64,000 nucleotides of DNA, from positions 124,001-188,000 of the forward strand of contig JAUIAP010000005.1 of NCBI GenBank assembly GCA_030425205.1. Direction: 5' to 3'. Origin of the DNA: Anaerolineae bacterium. Lineage in GTDB: Bacteria > Chloroflexota > Anaerolineae > Promineifilales > Promineifilaceae. The notes beneath the pieces are model-generated. The model saw only the letters and a program-made list of their open reading frames with translations. It made no database searches and was not told the DNA's origin. Below, piece after piece: positions 47,301 through 56,041 of this stretch. Every line of letters begins with the position of its first letter. The stretch's first letter is position 1. The translations under genes were made by a program, and so were the position numbers.

Positions 47301-47438
47301 CAATGGATTCGCCACGCAAATGATGGCCGTTTTTCGCAAACTTTGGGTAGCGTCGCGCACCTGTTGGATGACAGTGGCCGTTTTGCCGCTGGCGGCAGGG
47401 GCGACATAGAGACGATTGTTTGTTGTAGAGGCGGACAT
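44352..47438 (-). CDS. AddB-type ATP-dependent helicase/PD-(D/E)xK nuclease
   Basis: Probably processes double-strand DNA ends for recombination. 1028 residues from the ATG at 47438 (GTG at 47465 is an alternative start). The N-terminal P-loop RLYVAPAASGKTATVIQQV fits AddB/RexB. The C-terminal nuclease has LRGVVDRIDRNAAGDYRIIDYKTAGG (D..., DYK) and four cysteines that would hold an Fe-S cluster: one in YRSCAYRFFVSYV and three in CPNYCPAAAFC, exactly the AddB arrangement. The partner addA helicase is not in the window. It diverges from the MFS gene. Confidence 0.82.
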   Translation of the reverse strand: MSASTTNNRLYVAPAASGKTATVIQQVRDATQSLRKTAIICVANPLQAQAVERRLALSGGALGVHVVTFDALYRLILLSAGEAYTELVDQVQYRLIRAIVDELGLTHYAALAGSPGFIQSLQALFAELKGAQVEAETLQRASRKGQVRLVELAQIYAAYQERLRNEGWADRAGLGWLALETLQKSSDLSSSETYGAESAGLWLDGFDSFTGIQLAVIGALYAQGMAITAFLAGDLTAPDLPQYRKFRETQSQLEEVLGVSADSLTHAPPSTTAFANCKLIAVPTRAAEARTAVRWLKQQIVANEWQPNDVAILARHMGNYQNWIAQIAAEYGLPIASPSGLPLRFNPAVMSLLDLVGLMVQDEAGEWSLPRKGVLAAWRSPYFDWQAQTTEDIAVGIMAGDAELLDTVARQGHVIGGLAQWQEAFALLETRSQRFVETDEEIAVEGVISADLIPPLAQKFNRFTSYLTPPDTATTFKAYVGWLENLIGSDPALNEEPEPHALNIVRMARQHQSADFGARDVAALQALKEVLRGLVWAEEAVGVKGDVTLEKFLQEVSGAVEAAGYRPKITHPSATLVTSVIQARGLRFKAVAILGMGEGEFPAVLREDPFLRDQDRRILRRQGHLIEDSTDSVEREYFYEATTRHSDALLLTRATLADNGAEWEPSPFWTETGVEPLRVMSTQQLAATEAASMTELLASLAQGGDLAAGRWVREQHAERWERLQRAADIVAARSAGRVSAYDGRLDPDHFQKHFGATYTWSASQIETYRSCAYRFFVSYVSQLEPRPEPQMGLDVRQLGTIYHRILERVYDQTLPHQRNDLAVILAKLPEVAQAVLDSAPAEEGFRPNPWWQQTRNEILNTLQKTVAALHEAADGYTPVQFERKFDRLILREGEHVAQLRGVVDRIDRNAAGDYRIIDYKTAGGSGFKEDHVKRGEKLQLVIYALGVRAGLQDGQIADGFYWHINDAEASPFKLADFGVGAAIRVVLRHVWDAVGGVRRGDFRPKTPANGCPNYCPAAAFCWHYQPRW

Positions 47439-47504
47439 AAGTTGAAACTGTAGCGACTTTTTCACGGTAACGCAAAAGATTATGATTGTGTTGTCAAAAC
47501 AGGT

Positions 47505-47510
47505 TACACT
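47505..47510 (+). promoter_or_regulatory. -10 element of the MFS gene (leaderless)
   Basis: TACACT followed by exactly 6 nt (CCCTAA) and the ATG, with no Shine-Dalgarno. The -35 is poor. Confidence 0.35.
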
Positions 47511-47516
47511 CCCTAA

Positions 47517-48674
47517 ATGCCTTCGATTCGACTACAGCTTTGGGTTCTCGCCTTCGCACGCTTTTTCATTACAACGATGTTGCGGATGATCTTCTCGTTT
47601 CTGCCGACATTTGCACGTGGGTTGGGCGTGCCGATTGGGACGTTGCAACGCGCATTAGCGGCGCGTTCGATATCAAGCTTTATCGTGCCATTTGTTGTGC
47701 CGTTGAGTGAGAAATTCGGCCGAAAAACCTTCCTGATCCTCGCCCTGCTCATCTTCATTTTTAGCACCCCGCTGATCTATTTTTCGCCCACACTTGGCAC
47801 ATTCACCGTTGTTGTCGTCTTGGTCAACTTTGCCTCTGTCATGTTTGATCCTGCGATGCGCACCCATATCGGCGATGTCGTTCCCTACGAACAGCGCGGC
47901 ATGGCGGTCGGTATCACAGAGCTATCTTGGTCGGGCGCATTTCTGATTGGCGCACCCGTTGCTGCCCTCCTAATTGCCCGCTATGGTTGGCAATCCCCCT
48001 TTCTCGCCGTCGCCATCGGTGGCGCGATAATGCTGATCGCCGTCTGGCGCATCATCCCCGACCTGCGCCCACAAACGACGGTGCGCTTTTCCCTGCGCAT
48101 GTTGGCCCGCCATGTGGCTGACACGCCGATGCTATGGGCGGCGGCTGGCTATGTCGGGCTGGCGATGGCCGCTAACATGCTCGTCTTTTCGAGCTATGCC
48201 GATTGGCTTGAAAACACCTTTGGGCTAAACGTCGGCGGATTGGGAACGGCGGCCATCGTGTTGGGGTCGAGCGAACTAATTGGCGAGTTGAGCGCGGGCT
48301 GGCTGAGCGACAAATTTGGCAAGCGACGTATTGTTCTCTTGACGGTTACATTGTCGTCACTGACCTATTTTCTATTGCCCTTCATCGGTGTATCGATGCT
48401 GACTGCACTGATCGGCATCTTTCTTGTCTTTCTCACGTTTGAGATGTCGTTTATCAGCGTTGTGCCAATTTTCACTGAACTCGTTCCCGCCGCACGCAGC
48501 GTGCCGCTGGCCGTCCTCTCGCTTACACCCCCGATTGCCCGTGCGCTCGCGCTGCTCTTTGCCCCAACGATTACAGCCGTTGGTGGATTTCGGCTGATTT
48601 GCTGGTCAGCAGCGGGACTGGCATTGCTTGGTGGACTCGTCTTCCGCCTTGTGCAAGAGAACAGCAGTGCATAA
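47517..48674 (+). CDS. MFS transporter
   Basis: 385 residues, 12 hydrophobic helices. The MFS signature loop between helices 2 and 3 is VPLSEKFGRKTFLI, repeated in the second half as WLSDKFGKRRIVLL, as expected from the internal duplication. Typical of proton-driven drug or metabolite exporters; the substrate is unknown. It is followed 11 bp later by the channel gene, so the two are probably cotranscribed. Confidence 0.88.
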   Translation: MPSIRLQLWVLAFARFFITTMLRMIFSFLPTFARGLGVPIGTLQRALAARSISSFIVPFVVPLSEKFGRKTFLILALLIFIFSTPLIYFSPTLGTFTVVVVLVNFASVMFDPAMRTHIGDVVPYEQRGMAVGITELSWSGAFLIGAPVAALLIARYGWQSPFLAVAIGGAIMLIAVWRIIPDLRPQTTVRFSLRMLARHVADTPMLWAAAGYVGLAMAANMLVFSSYADWLENTFGLNVGGLGTAAIVLGSSELIGELSAGWLSDKFGKRRIVLLTVTLSSLTYFLLPFIGVSMLTALIGIFLVFLTFEMSFISVVPIFTELVPAARSVPLAVLSLTPPIARALALLFAPTITAVGGFRLICWSAAGLALLGGLVFRLVQENSSA

Positions 48675-48685
48675 ACACCATCATT

Positions 48686-50290
48686 ATGCTTCCTAACAAA
48701 ATTGACTCACTAGAAGAACACCAACTCGCACTTGAGTTGGCCCAACATGAAGCGTCCGTGACACACATTCAGCAACGCGCCCATCGCTGGCGGTTGCAGG
48801 ATTGTGACGAGCCAACGCTCGTGCGGATGCGGCACGCGCTGATCGTCGAGATGATGCGGATGCGTGACAAGCTCACGCAGGCGGATGATTACTTTTTACA
48901 ATGTGTGCAGGCGGGCGAGCCGCTCACAACGGAGCAGGCATTGCAGCAGATTGACCGACTTTCGGCCGAATGGCACTCGCTCGACGGCCACCTGCGCGAT
49001 GTAGACAATGCTATCGTGGAGCGACACATACAAGATCGCATGACGAAGCTGCTGGGCGGCGCACGCAACTATTCGCTGTGGAATACATTTATCCTCGTGA
49101 TTATCGTCCTCTCGATCGTCATTACGATTGGTGAGTTGATCCTATTTAACCAAATCATCTCAACTGATTCGGCTGCCATCTTTGTCACAATCGACACAAC
49201 GATTTGCGGTATCTTGTTGCTTGATTTCTTTCTGCGCCTCTGGTTTGTGGAAGATCGTCGCTGGTATATTCGACGCTATTGGATCGATTTTATTGCCTCA
49301 CTGCCATTTACGGGTGTGTTGCGTTTCGGCCGATTGATCAACCTCGCCCGTTTTGCCCGCACCTTGCGAATCTTGCGCCTCATTCGCGCCTATCGTTCCC
49401 TTGTCGAGACCTTTCGCGGACTGGACAAACTGTTCAAGACGTTTGAAGTCATCCTCTTGCGACGCTCTCTCATGCTGGCGGTCGTCCTGTTGTTTGTCGG
49501 CGCGTTCGCCATTAGTGCACTCGAAACGCTCGACACATTGCCCGGTGACAGTGAGTTGCAAAAGGGGTTGTGGTGGAGCTTCACAACGGTGGCGACTGGC
49601 GGTTTTGCGGATATTTACGATCCGACAACGGTCGGCGGGCGCGTCTTGACGGGTGGACTGGTCATCTTGGGATTTGTCGTGACAGGTGTCTTCACCGCAT
49701 CGCTCACATCCGTCCTGCTGGGGGATGAGTCGAAAACAGTTGAGCAAAACCTGTATCAAATTGAAGACCAACTCACGGGGATGATGGGTCAGCTCCAACT
49801 GCTTTCAACCCAGACCAACGAGGGGTTGCTGGCATTGGAAACGGTGGCGCAGGCGTTGTCCAATCAGAAATCGGCCGAATCAATCGCCATGACGCTCTGT
49901 ACAACGATGACCGAAAGCTTTGAAGCGTTGCAAGCATCCGTCCATTTGATTAACGGAAACCAGATCAATCGCTTGCAGCATTCAGGGTTGGAATCTGTTG
50001 CCCCAGCCGACGTGATCGCAGTTGGAGAAGGGTTTATGGGTCAGATTGCGGCCAATCTGCAACGAGAAGATTTGTATCATCTCGACGTGGAGCCGTTTGA
50101 TCAACCTGTTGTGCGGGTGGGTGGCGTTGCACTGGCTTGTCCATTGGTTGCACGGGGCAGCTTGTTGGGCTTTTTGCATGTGGTGTTGCCGGAAAATATC
50201 GGCCGATATTACCTCTACAATCGCGCCCCAATGACCCTCTCGCACCACGCTGCAATCGCCCTCTATGCGGTCAGACTGGAGTCGGCATGA
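48686..50290 (+). CDS. six-TM voltage-sensor cation channel with altered pore filter and C-terminal GAF domain
   Basis: 534 residues. A charged cytoplasmic N-terminal region (about 1-115) rich in Glu, Gln and Arg precedes S1 (FILVIIVLSIVITIGELI). S4 is a textbook voltage sensor: RFARTLRILRLIRAYR has an arginine at every third position. The pore is GLWWSFTTVATGGFADIY: where K+ channels read TVGYGD, this has TVATGGFAD. After S6 comes a coiled coil and a GAF-like domain (about 395-530). The open frame reaches back to 48599 inside the MFS gene, but the ATG at 48686 after the MFS stop is more natural. Ion selectivity cannot be assumed to be potassium. Confidence 0.85.
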   Translation: MLPNKIDSLEEHQLALELAQHEASVTHIQQRAHRWRLQDCDEPTLVRMRHALIVEMMRMRDKLTQADDYFLQCVQAGEPLTTEQALQQIDRLSAEWHSLDGHLRDVDNAIVERHIQDRMTKLLGGARNYSLWNTFILVIIVLSIVITIGELILFNQIISTDSAAIFVTIDTTICGILLLDFFLRLWFVEDRRWYIRRYWIDFIASLPFTGVLRFGRLINLARFARTLRILRLIRAYRSLVETFRGLDKLFKTFEVILLRRSLMLAVVLLFVGAFAISALETLDTLPGDSELQKGLWWSFTTVATGGFADIYDPTTVGGRVLTGGLVILGFVVTGVFTASLTSVLLGDESKTVEQNLYQIEDQLTGMMGQLQLLSTQTNEGLLALETVAQALSNQKSAESIAMTLCTTMTESFEALQASVHLINGNQINRLQHSGLESVAPADVIAVGEGFMGQIAANLQREDLYHLDVEPFDQPVVRVGGVALACPLVARGSLLGFLHVVLPENIGRYYLYNRAPMTLSHHAAIALYAVRLESA

Positions 50291-50416
50291 ATCTTGCGGT
50301 GCACCAATTTAGCATTTCAGCACTTCAGCATTTCAGGGGGTCAGAAGACCTATGGTTAAAACCAAAGGCTGATACGCGAAACACGCTGAAGCGCGTTGTC
50401 TTCTAGTGCGTTTGAA

Positions 50417-50520
50417 CGCACTTTGTGTAACAGCCTTCGAACGCGAAGCGGGGGCGGTAGCCCTATTTTAACCGCAGGATTCTTGTAGAAGCTGACAAGC
50501 TGACAAGCTGATCAGCCATC
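50417..50520. repeat. dispersed repeat family B, copy B2, with GCTGACAA tandem tail
   Basis: GCACTTTGTGTAACAGCCTT ... CGCGAAGCGGGGGCGGTAGC ... TTTTAACCGCAGG, then GAAGCTGACAAGCTGACAAG. It is the counterpart of 40008-40110. The remainder of the 271-bp gap holds short tracts (TTTCAGCACTTCAGCATTTC near 50319, CTTCAAACCATG twice near 50520) and no gene. Confidence 0.55.
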
Positions 50521-50561
50521 TTCAAACCATGCTTCAAACCATGCCTAAACGTATCGCCGCT

Positions 50562-51812
50562 TTACGAATCCGCTTGCGACATTTTGCGGAGTATTCGCTG
50601 TTGACGATGCGATAACTCTTCTCGTGTCGTCACATCAAATGGGTCGATCAGCGCAAATGCTGCTTCCGTCCAAACGAGTGCCTGCCGCAAATCTGGCTCA
50701 TGCCACTCGTAGAATTTGGCGAGTTCGATATGGGCCGTGATGTCTGATTCGGCTGTGTGCGCCACCTGCAACCAGAGCGGAACGGCATCCGCCCGTCGAT
50801 TAGCCCGTTTGAGCAGCGATCCCAATTCTTGCAAAATCAATTGCCACGTCGTCAATTCGCAATCCATGCTGGATGCTTGGCGCAAGTACGCTTCGGCGAG
50901 TGGCAACTGCAAATCGACCTGCCACTTGGCGAGGCTGTAGACATCGAGCGCATGTTGACAGCGATCGGGGGCGGTCAGCAGGTGCAGTATTTCGGCAGAT
51001 AAACAAACCATCGACAAAATATCAATGCGATTGTGGTAGAAGACCCGCTTGAGTGGGCGTGGATCGGCCGAACGTAAATAGTCGTGATAGAGCGTCGGAA
51101 TCAGATACCCTTCGACATCCTCTTGCGTGCGCGGAATCCCCAACAGCGCATCCTCCAACGCCCCGAGCCGCACCGATCCCAACCGTCGCCGCCACAATTT
51201 GCGTGCAGGCGTCAACAAATCGAGATGCGGCATCCCGTCAAACGGATCGCCGAGTCGGTTCATCAGATAGCGCGTTTGCAGCAGCGGAATGTCAAATGTT
51301 TTGCCGTTGAAGGAGACGAGATTCGGCCGAACTTCAACCAAGCGCGCCAAATCGGCCAGCATCGCCGCTTCCTCACCAAAGTCGCGCACAAAGTATTGCC
51401 GCACGACAAACACATCCCCATCATAAAATCCAACCCCTACCATAAAGGCAATCGTCCCCGCACCATGTAACCCTGTCGTCTCCGTGTCGATAAAGAGGCA
51501 GTCCTGAAATGCCATCGCAGCATTCCCATATAGCCCTAAATGGGATGATTCCTTTTCTAACAACTCCCCTAAACACCAATTTCCATGCCTATGCGTTGTG
51601 GGGTAGACATAGTCAATGGAAAAATAACGCCCTTCCTCATTTTCAATAATCTCACCACCCGCCAAAAGCTGTTGCAGGGTTGGCGCGTCGGCCGCAGCCT
51701 GTAACGTGGGTCGGGCAGGGACGGGTTTGATCGGCCGATCAGGCGTCACCAAATTGCGTGCGCCTTTGGCAATACCCATTCGTCGTAGGCGAGATTGCAG
51801 TTTCGTGTTCAT
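50562..51812 (-). CDS. YprB-type RNase H-like 3'-5' exonuclease
   Basis: 416 residues. A DEDDh exonuclease fold lies at about residues 115-290: FIDTETTGLHGAGTIAFMVG (motif I, D and E), LVSFNGKTFDIPLL (motif II, D) and YHNRIDILSM (motif III, H and D). The C-terminal third is helical with TPR-like spacing. The B. subtilis counterpart is YprB. It may act on DNA or RNA; the substrate is not known. ATG at 51812. A TTG three bases earlier lies exactly 6 nt after TAAAAT, so a leaderless TTG start is an alternative. Confidence 0.83.
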   Translation of the reverse strand: MNTKLQSRLRRMGIAKGARNLVTPDRPIKPVPARPTLQAAADAPTLQQLLAGGEIIENEEGRYFSIDYVYPTTHRHGNWCLGELLEKESSHLGLYGNAAMAFQDCLFIDTETTGLHGAGTIAFMVGVGFYDGDVFVVRQYFVRDFGEEAAMLADLARLVEVRPNLVSFNGKTFDIPLLQTRYLMNRLGDPFDGMPHLDLLTPARKLWRRRLGSVRLGALEDALLGIPRTQEDVEGYLIPTLYHDYLRSADPRPLKRVFYHNRIDILSMVCLSAEILHLLTAPDRCQHALDVYSLAKWQVDLQLPLAEAYLRQASSMDCELTTWQLILQELGSLLKRANRRADAVPLWLQVAHTAESDITAHIELAKFYEWHEPDLRQALVWTEAAFALIDPFDVTTREELSHRQQRILRKMSQADS

Positions 51813-51867
51813 CAAGAGTGGATTTTACCACGTCTGTTCTATAGACCTTTAGATAATGATTTGGGGT

Positions 51868-51899
51868 GATGTTTCGGGATTTCCAAATCCCGAAACACT
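51868..51899. repeat. TGTTTCGGGATTTCC fold-back (family D)
   Basis: GATGTTTCGGGATTTCC followed by AAATCCCGAAACAC, with a good palindromic stem, 38 bp past the paaZ stop. It may serve as its terminator. Confidence 0.6.
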
Positions 51900-51936
51900 A
51901 TTTCTGTTTCTGATGACAGAAATTGCCGTCGCTTAA

Positions 51937-54372
51937 TTATCTGAACTCATACGCAAATGCCTTCTGCAACATCAGCTTCCACAAGAAGCGATCCATCTCC
52001 CCAAAAATCGGTGTTGCGGCCGTCGCGCCAGCATTGCCCTTAAAGTGCGCTTTATAGTTGCGATACGCTTCCAAAACGCCGACCCTTGCGCTTGCTAGAT
52101 CGTCAAATTGCGGTGACTCGGGCAGATCGATCCATTGTGAGATTGGGCCGGGCATCGGCCGATAGTTGTAAAGCGATGTTTGCGCCATATCGATCGCTTC
52201 CTCCGACTCCTTATTTTCAACGACCACTTCACCCGTTGCCATCTTGAGCAGTTGTGTCATGCGTTCGAGCGTATTTTGGTCGCTGATCTGCTCTAGGTTT
52301 TTTTGCAGATAATCGGCCGAAATTTCAGCAAATGGTGATTTTTTCTGCACCAACGTCAAAATCGTTGCAAACGCGACCAGTTCGCCATCTTGATCGAGGA
52401 TCTCTTCGTACCACTTCACAACCCCCGCTGGAAACGCCCGCCCACGTGTGTCGCGGTCGATCTTCTCTTTGCAGGTCAGCCGCACTTGCAGCGTATCGTT
52501 GTGGTAGACGGGACGAATAAACCGACAATCCTCTAGCCCATAGTTTGCGCCAACAGGCCCCGTTCCCGGATAGACAAACAGTCCCGCCCCTGCCGCCAGC
52601 ACAAAATAACCATGCGCGGCACGCTTCTCAAAGATTGTCCCTTCGAGCGAGGTAATGTCCGTGTGTGCGTAGAAATGATCCCACGTTAAATTGGCGAAAT
52701 TCTGGATGTCTGAATCGGTCATCGTGCGCTTGTGCGTCAACAACGACATGCCCGCCTCAATGTCTTCAAAGTGATATTTGAACGGATGTTGTGGGGCTTC
52801 TGTCACCTTTGCGCCGGGTTGATAGATGCCCGTGATTGCCGTGATTGTCGTCGGTGAGCCTTGAATGGCGGTGCGCTGCAAATAATGCTTGACGCCACGC
52901 ATCCCGCCCATCTCCTCACCGCCGCCGGCGCGACCCGGCCCTCCATGCACCAACGTCGGTAATGGGGAGCCATGCCCCGTGCTCTGTTTGGCGCTTTCAC
53001 GATTGAGAACGAGAATGCGCCCATGCGAGGCCGCCGCGTTGACGACAAAATCGCGGGCGATCTCATCATCATAGGTTGCAATCGAACAGACCAGCGAGCC
53101 TTTCCCCATGTGTGCCAATTCAACCGCGTCGTCTAAATCACGATAGGGCATGAGCGTCGCTACAGGGCCAAACGCCTCAACTTCATGGACGGCGCGATTG
53201 TTGTGTGGGTCGTCCGTGCGGAACAGCATTGGACTGGTAAATGCACCATTGTCGAAGTCTGCTTCGATCAGGTCGATGGGGTTGCGGGTTCCGTAGACGA
53301 GATCGGCCGATTCTCCCAACAACTGCACACGATCCCACAAAACTTCGCGCTGTTCTTTCCCAACCAACGCCCCCATCCGCACCCCTTTTGTCGCGGGATT
53401 GCCGACGGACGTGCGCGCTAACTGCTTGCTCAACGCCTCTTGCACAGCGTCCATCATCCCCGTCGGCACAATGATACGGCGAATCGCCGTACATTTCTGT
53501 CCACATTTGACCGTCATCTCCTTGCGAGCCTCTTTGATGAACAGGTCAAACTCAGGGGTTCCAACGGTGGCATCTTCCCCTAAAACGGCCGCGTTGAGCG
53601 AATCTGCTTCCAAATTGAACAGGACTGCTTCGGCAATAATTTGTGGATGGGTTTTCAGTTTGCGCCCGGTTTCGGCCGATCCCGTAAACGTCACCACATC
53701 CTGCGTCTGCACATAGTCCAAGATCGTGTGCGCCAGCCCGCCAACCAATTGCAAGGCGCCCTCGGGCAGAATCCCCGACTTGATAATGTCTCGCACAACC
53801 GCCTCTGTCAAAAATGAACCCGGCAACGCTGGTTTGACAACGGCTGGCACCCCTGCCATCCAGTTGACCGCGCACTTTTCCAACATCCCCCAAACTGGAA
53901 AGTTATACGCATTCAAATGCACCGCAACGCCGCGCTTGGGAACCATAATATGATGCCCCATGAAGTCACCGCCACGCGACAGATCAATCGCCGCCCCCTC
54001 AACGTGAAATGGTTGGTTGGGGAACTCCTTCCGCAACGACGCATTGGCAAAGAGATTGCCGATCCCGCCTTCAATGTCGATCCAGCTATCAGCGCGTGTC
54101 GCGCCCGTGCGCGTGCTGAGTTCGTAATACGCTTCCTTACGCTTGAGCAGATATTGCGCCAGCTTTTTGAGCATCATTCCGCGCTGCTGAAACGTCATCT
54201 TACGCAGCGGCGGACTGCCCACGCGCCGCCCATAGCGCAGCACTGCGTCCAAATCCAACCCTTCCACCGATGAATACGCGACGACTTCCCCCGTCACCGC
54301 GTCGTGCAGCGGCACGCCCTCCCCTTCACCTGTGTACCAGCTTCCTTCTATGTAATTACCTAATTTATGCAT
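51937..54372 (-). CDS. paaZ: PaaZ: bifunctional aldehyde dehydrogenase/enoyl-CoA hydratase
   Basis: 811 residues. In phenylacetate breakdown PaaZ opens the oxepin-CoA ring with its hydratase and oxidises the resulting semialdehyde with its dehydrogenase. Aldehyde dehydrogenase, about residues 1-520: [37 protein letters not shown], and the catalytic Cys in [13 protein letters not shown]. MaoC-like hydratase, about 545-680, with [14 protein letters not shown], whose Asp and His fit the active site. A Gly-rich [20 protein letters not shown] linker is at about 480-495. Start at 54372 (GAGGA upstream). No other paa gene is present, so it may act on a related substrate. It follows glpK by 35 bp in the same direction. 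Confidence 0.88.
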   Translation of the reverse strand: MHKLGNYIEGSWYTGEGEGVPLHDAVTGEVVAYSSVEGLDLDAVLRYGRRVGSPPLRKMTFQQRGMMLKKLAQYLLKRKEAYYELSTRTGATRADSWIDIEGGIGNLFANASLRKEFPNQPFHVEGAAIDLSRGGDFMGHHIMVPKRGVAVHLNAYNFPVWGMLEKCAVNWMAGVPAVVKPALPGSFLTEAVVRDIIKSGILPEGALQLVGGLAHTILDYVQTQDVVTFTGSAETGRKLKTHPQIIAEAVLFNLEADSLNAAVLGEDATVGTPEFDLFIKEARKEMTVKCGQKCTAIRRIIVPTGMMDAVQEALSKQLARTSVGNPATKGVRMGALVGKEQREVLWDRVQLLGESADLVYGTRNPIDLIEADFDNGAFTSPMLFRTDDPHNNRAVHEVEAFGPVATLMPYRDLDDAVELAHMGKGSLVCSIATYDDEIARDFVVNAAASHGRILVLNRESAKQSTGHGSPLPTLVHGGPGRAGGGEEMGGMRGVKHYLQRTAIQGSPTTITAITGIYQPGAKVTEAPQHPFKYHFEDIEAGMSLLTHKRTMTDSDIQNFANLTWDHFYAHTDITSLEGTIFEKRAAHGYFVLAAGAGLFVYPGTGPVGANYGLEDCRFIRPVYHNDTLQVRLTCKEKIDRDTRGRAFPAGVVKWYEEILDQDGELVAFATILTLVQKKSPFAEISADYLQKNLEQISDQNTLERMTQLLKMATGEVVVENKESEEAIDMAQTSLYNYRPMPGPISQWIDLPESPQFDDLASARVGVLEAYRNYKAHFKGNAGATAATPIFGEMDRFLWKLMLQKAFAYEFR

Positions 54373-54407
54373 TGTGGGATATTCCTCAAAAATGTTCGTT
54401 GTCTTAA

Positions 54408-55901
54408 TCACTCAACCCAATCAAACGTCCGCGTCACCGCTTTTTTCCATTGACTATAGAGCTTTTCTCGCTCATCCTCATCCATCTGCGGCTCCCAAGC
54501 TTTCTGCTGCTGCCAATTGGCACGCAGCTCGTCCAAATCTTTCCAAAATCCAGCCGCTAGACCTGCTGCATAGGCGGCGCCGAGTGCTGTAGTTTCGGCG
54601 ACTTTCGGCCGAATGACCTCCACGCCCAAAATATCGCTCTGGAACTGCATCAATGTCTCATTCTCAATCATTCCCCCGTCCACCTTCAACTGTTTTAGCT
54701 CGACCCCCGAATCCTTTGCCATCGCCTCGATCACTTCCCGCGATTGAAATGCTGTCGCCTCCAACGCCGCGCGCGCAAAGTGACCCTTGTTGACATAGCG
54801 CGTCATTCCGACAATCACGCCACGTGCATCATCCCGCCAATAGGGCGCATATAGCCCCGAAAAGGCCGGCACAAAGTAGATGCCGCCGTTGTCGTCAACG
54901 GTCGCCGCCAATGTCTCTACCTCTGGCGCATCTTTGATAATCTCTAAATTGTCGCGCAACCATTGCACCAATGCCCCCGCAATCGCAACCGATCCCTCCA
55001 GCGCATAGACGGCGGGCTGATTGCCAAATTGATAGGCGACCGTTGTCAACAGCCCATTCTCTGAATGTTGTAGCTCCCCCGTGTTCAAAATCAGGAAACA
55101 ACCAGTTCCGTATGTATTCTTGGCTTCCCCAACTTCAAAACATGCTTGTCCAACGGTTGCCGCTTGCTGATCGCCCAACGCACCACATACGGGAATCTCC
55201 TCGTTAAATGGGCCGTCCACGCTCGTCACGCCATACCCATCTGCGTCACTGCTGGCGACAATTTCGGGCAGCATCCTGCGCGGCACGTCGAGAATCTCAA
55301 GTAGTTCATCATCCCATTCGAGCGTTTCAATGTCCATCAGCAGCGTGCGGCTGGCATTGGTCGGGTCTGTCACGTGTTTCCTCGTCAAATTCCACGTAAT
55401 CCACGTATCTATCGTGCCAAATAACGCCTCGCCGTTTTCCGCATCTTCGCGCAGCCCTTCAACATTATCCAGCAGCCAGCGCAACTTGGTGCCTGAAAAG
55501 TAGGTCGCAATCGGCAGACCTGTTTTGGGGCGCAGACGATCCTGCCCCTCATCGCCCATCAGCTCTTTGCACACCGCGCTTGTGCGTGTGTCCATCCAAA
55601 CGATTGCGTTGTGGTAAGGCTTGCCCGTATGTTTATTCCAAACAACCGTCGTTTCACGCTGATTGGTAATGCCGATAGCGACAATTTCTCCCTTTTGGAC
55701 GTTGGCGCTCTCCCGAGCTGTGCGGATCACCTTCTCCGTGCGCTTCCAAATCTCGGCCGCATCATGTTCCACCCAGCCCGCTTGGGGGTAAATCTGTTTG
55801 TGTTCCATCTGTCCCGAACTGACAATTTCTCCTGCATGATTAAATAGAATACAGCGTGTACTCGTCGTCCCTTGATCGATTGCCGCAACGTATTTTGACA
55901 T
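54408..55901 (-). CDS. glpK: glycerol kinase
   Basis: Converts glycerol and ATP to glycerol-3-phosphate. 497 residues, the usual length. [15 protein letters not shown] (residues 6-20), QTNQRETT-type block seen as [21 protein letters not shown], and [16 protein letters not shown] are standard FGGY-kinase features. AAGGA precedes the ATG; the open frame extends to 56027 through a repeat tract. Its product is the substrate of the PlsB domain at 25.4-28.7 kb. glpF and glpD are not adjacent. Confidence 0.95.
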   Translation of the reverse strand: MSKYVAAIDQGTTSTRCILFNHAGEIVSSGQMEHKQIYPQAGWVEHDAAEIWKRTEKVIRTARESANVQKGEIVAIGITNQRETTVVWNKHTGKPYHNAIVWMDTRTSAVCKELMGDEGQDRLRPKTGLPIATYFSGTKLRWLLDNVEGLREDAENGEALFGTIDTWITWNLTRKHVTDPTNASRTLLMDIETLEWDDELLEILDVPRRMLPEIVASSDADGYGVTSVDGPFNEEIPVCGALGDQQAATVGQACFEVGEAKNTYGTGCFLILNTGELQHSENGLLTTVAYQFGNQPAVYALEGSVAIAGALVQWLRDNLEIIKDAPEVETLAATVDDNGGIYFVPAFSGLYAPYWRDDARGVIVGMTRYVNKGHFARAALEATAFQSREVIEAMAKDSGVELKQLKVDGGMIENETLMQFQSDILGVEVIRPKVAETTALGAAYAAGLAAGFWKDLDELRANWQQQKAWEPQMDEDEREKLYSQWKKAVTRTFDWVE

Positions 55902-55962
55902 GGTGCGTTCCTTTTCGTGATTTGTGTATAGAATATAGGTGTATATTGTAACACCGCTTATC

Positions 55963-56041
55963 AGTAAGCAATGAACTGTAGACAGTGAGCAGTCAGCATC
56001 TCCTTCTGTTTCCTGCGCACTGTTCACTGCCCACTGTCACT
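55963..56041. repeat. CAGTGAGCAGTCAGC / GCGCACTGTTCACTGCCCAC fold-back
   Basis: Left arm AGTAAGCAATGAACTGTAGA, AGTGAGCAGT; right arm CACTGTTCACTGCCCACTGT. The halves are complementary tandem 7-8-bp units that run directly into the tex ATG, leaving no room for a Shine-Dalgarno. Confidence 0.65.
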
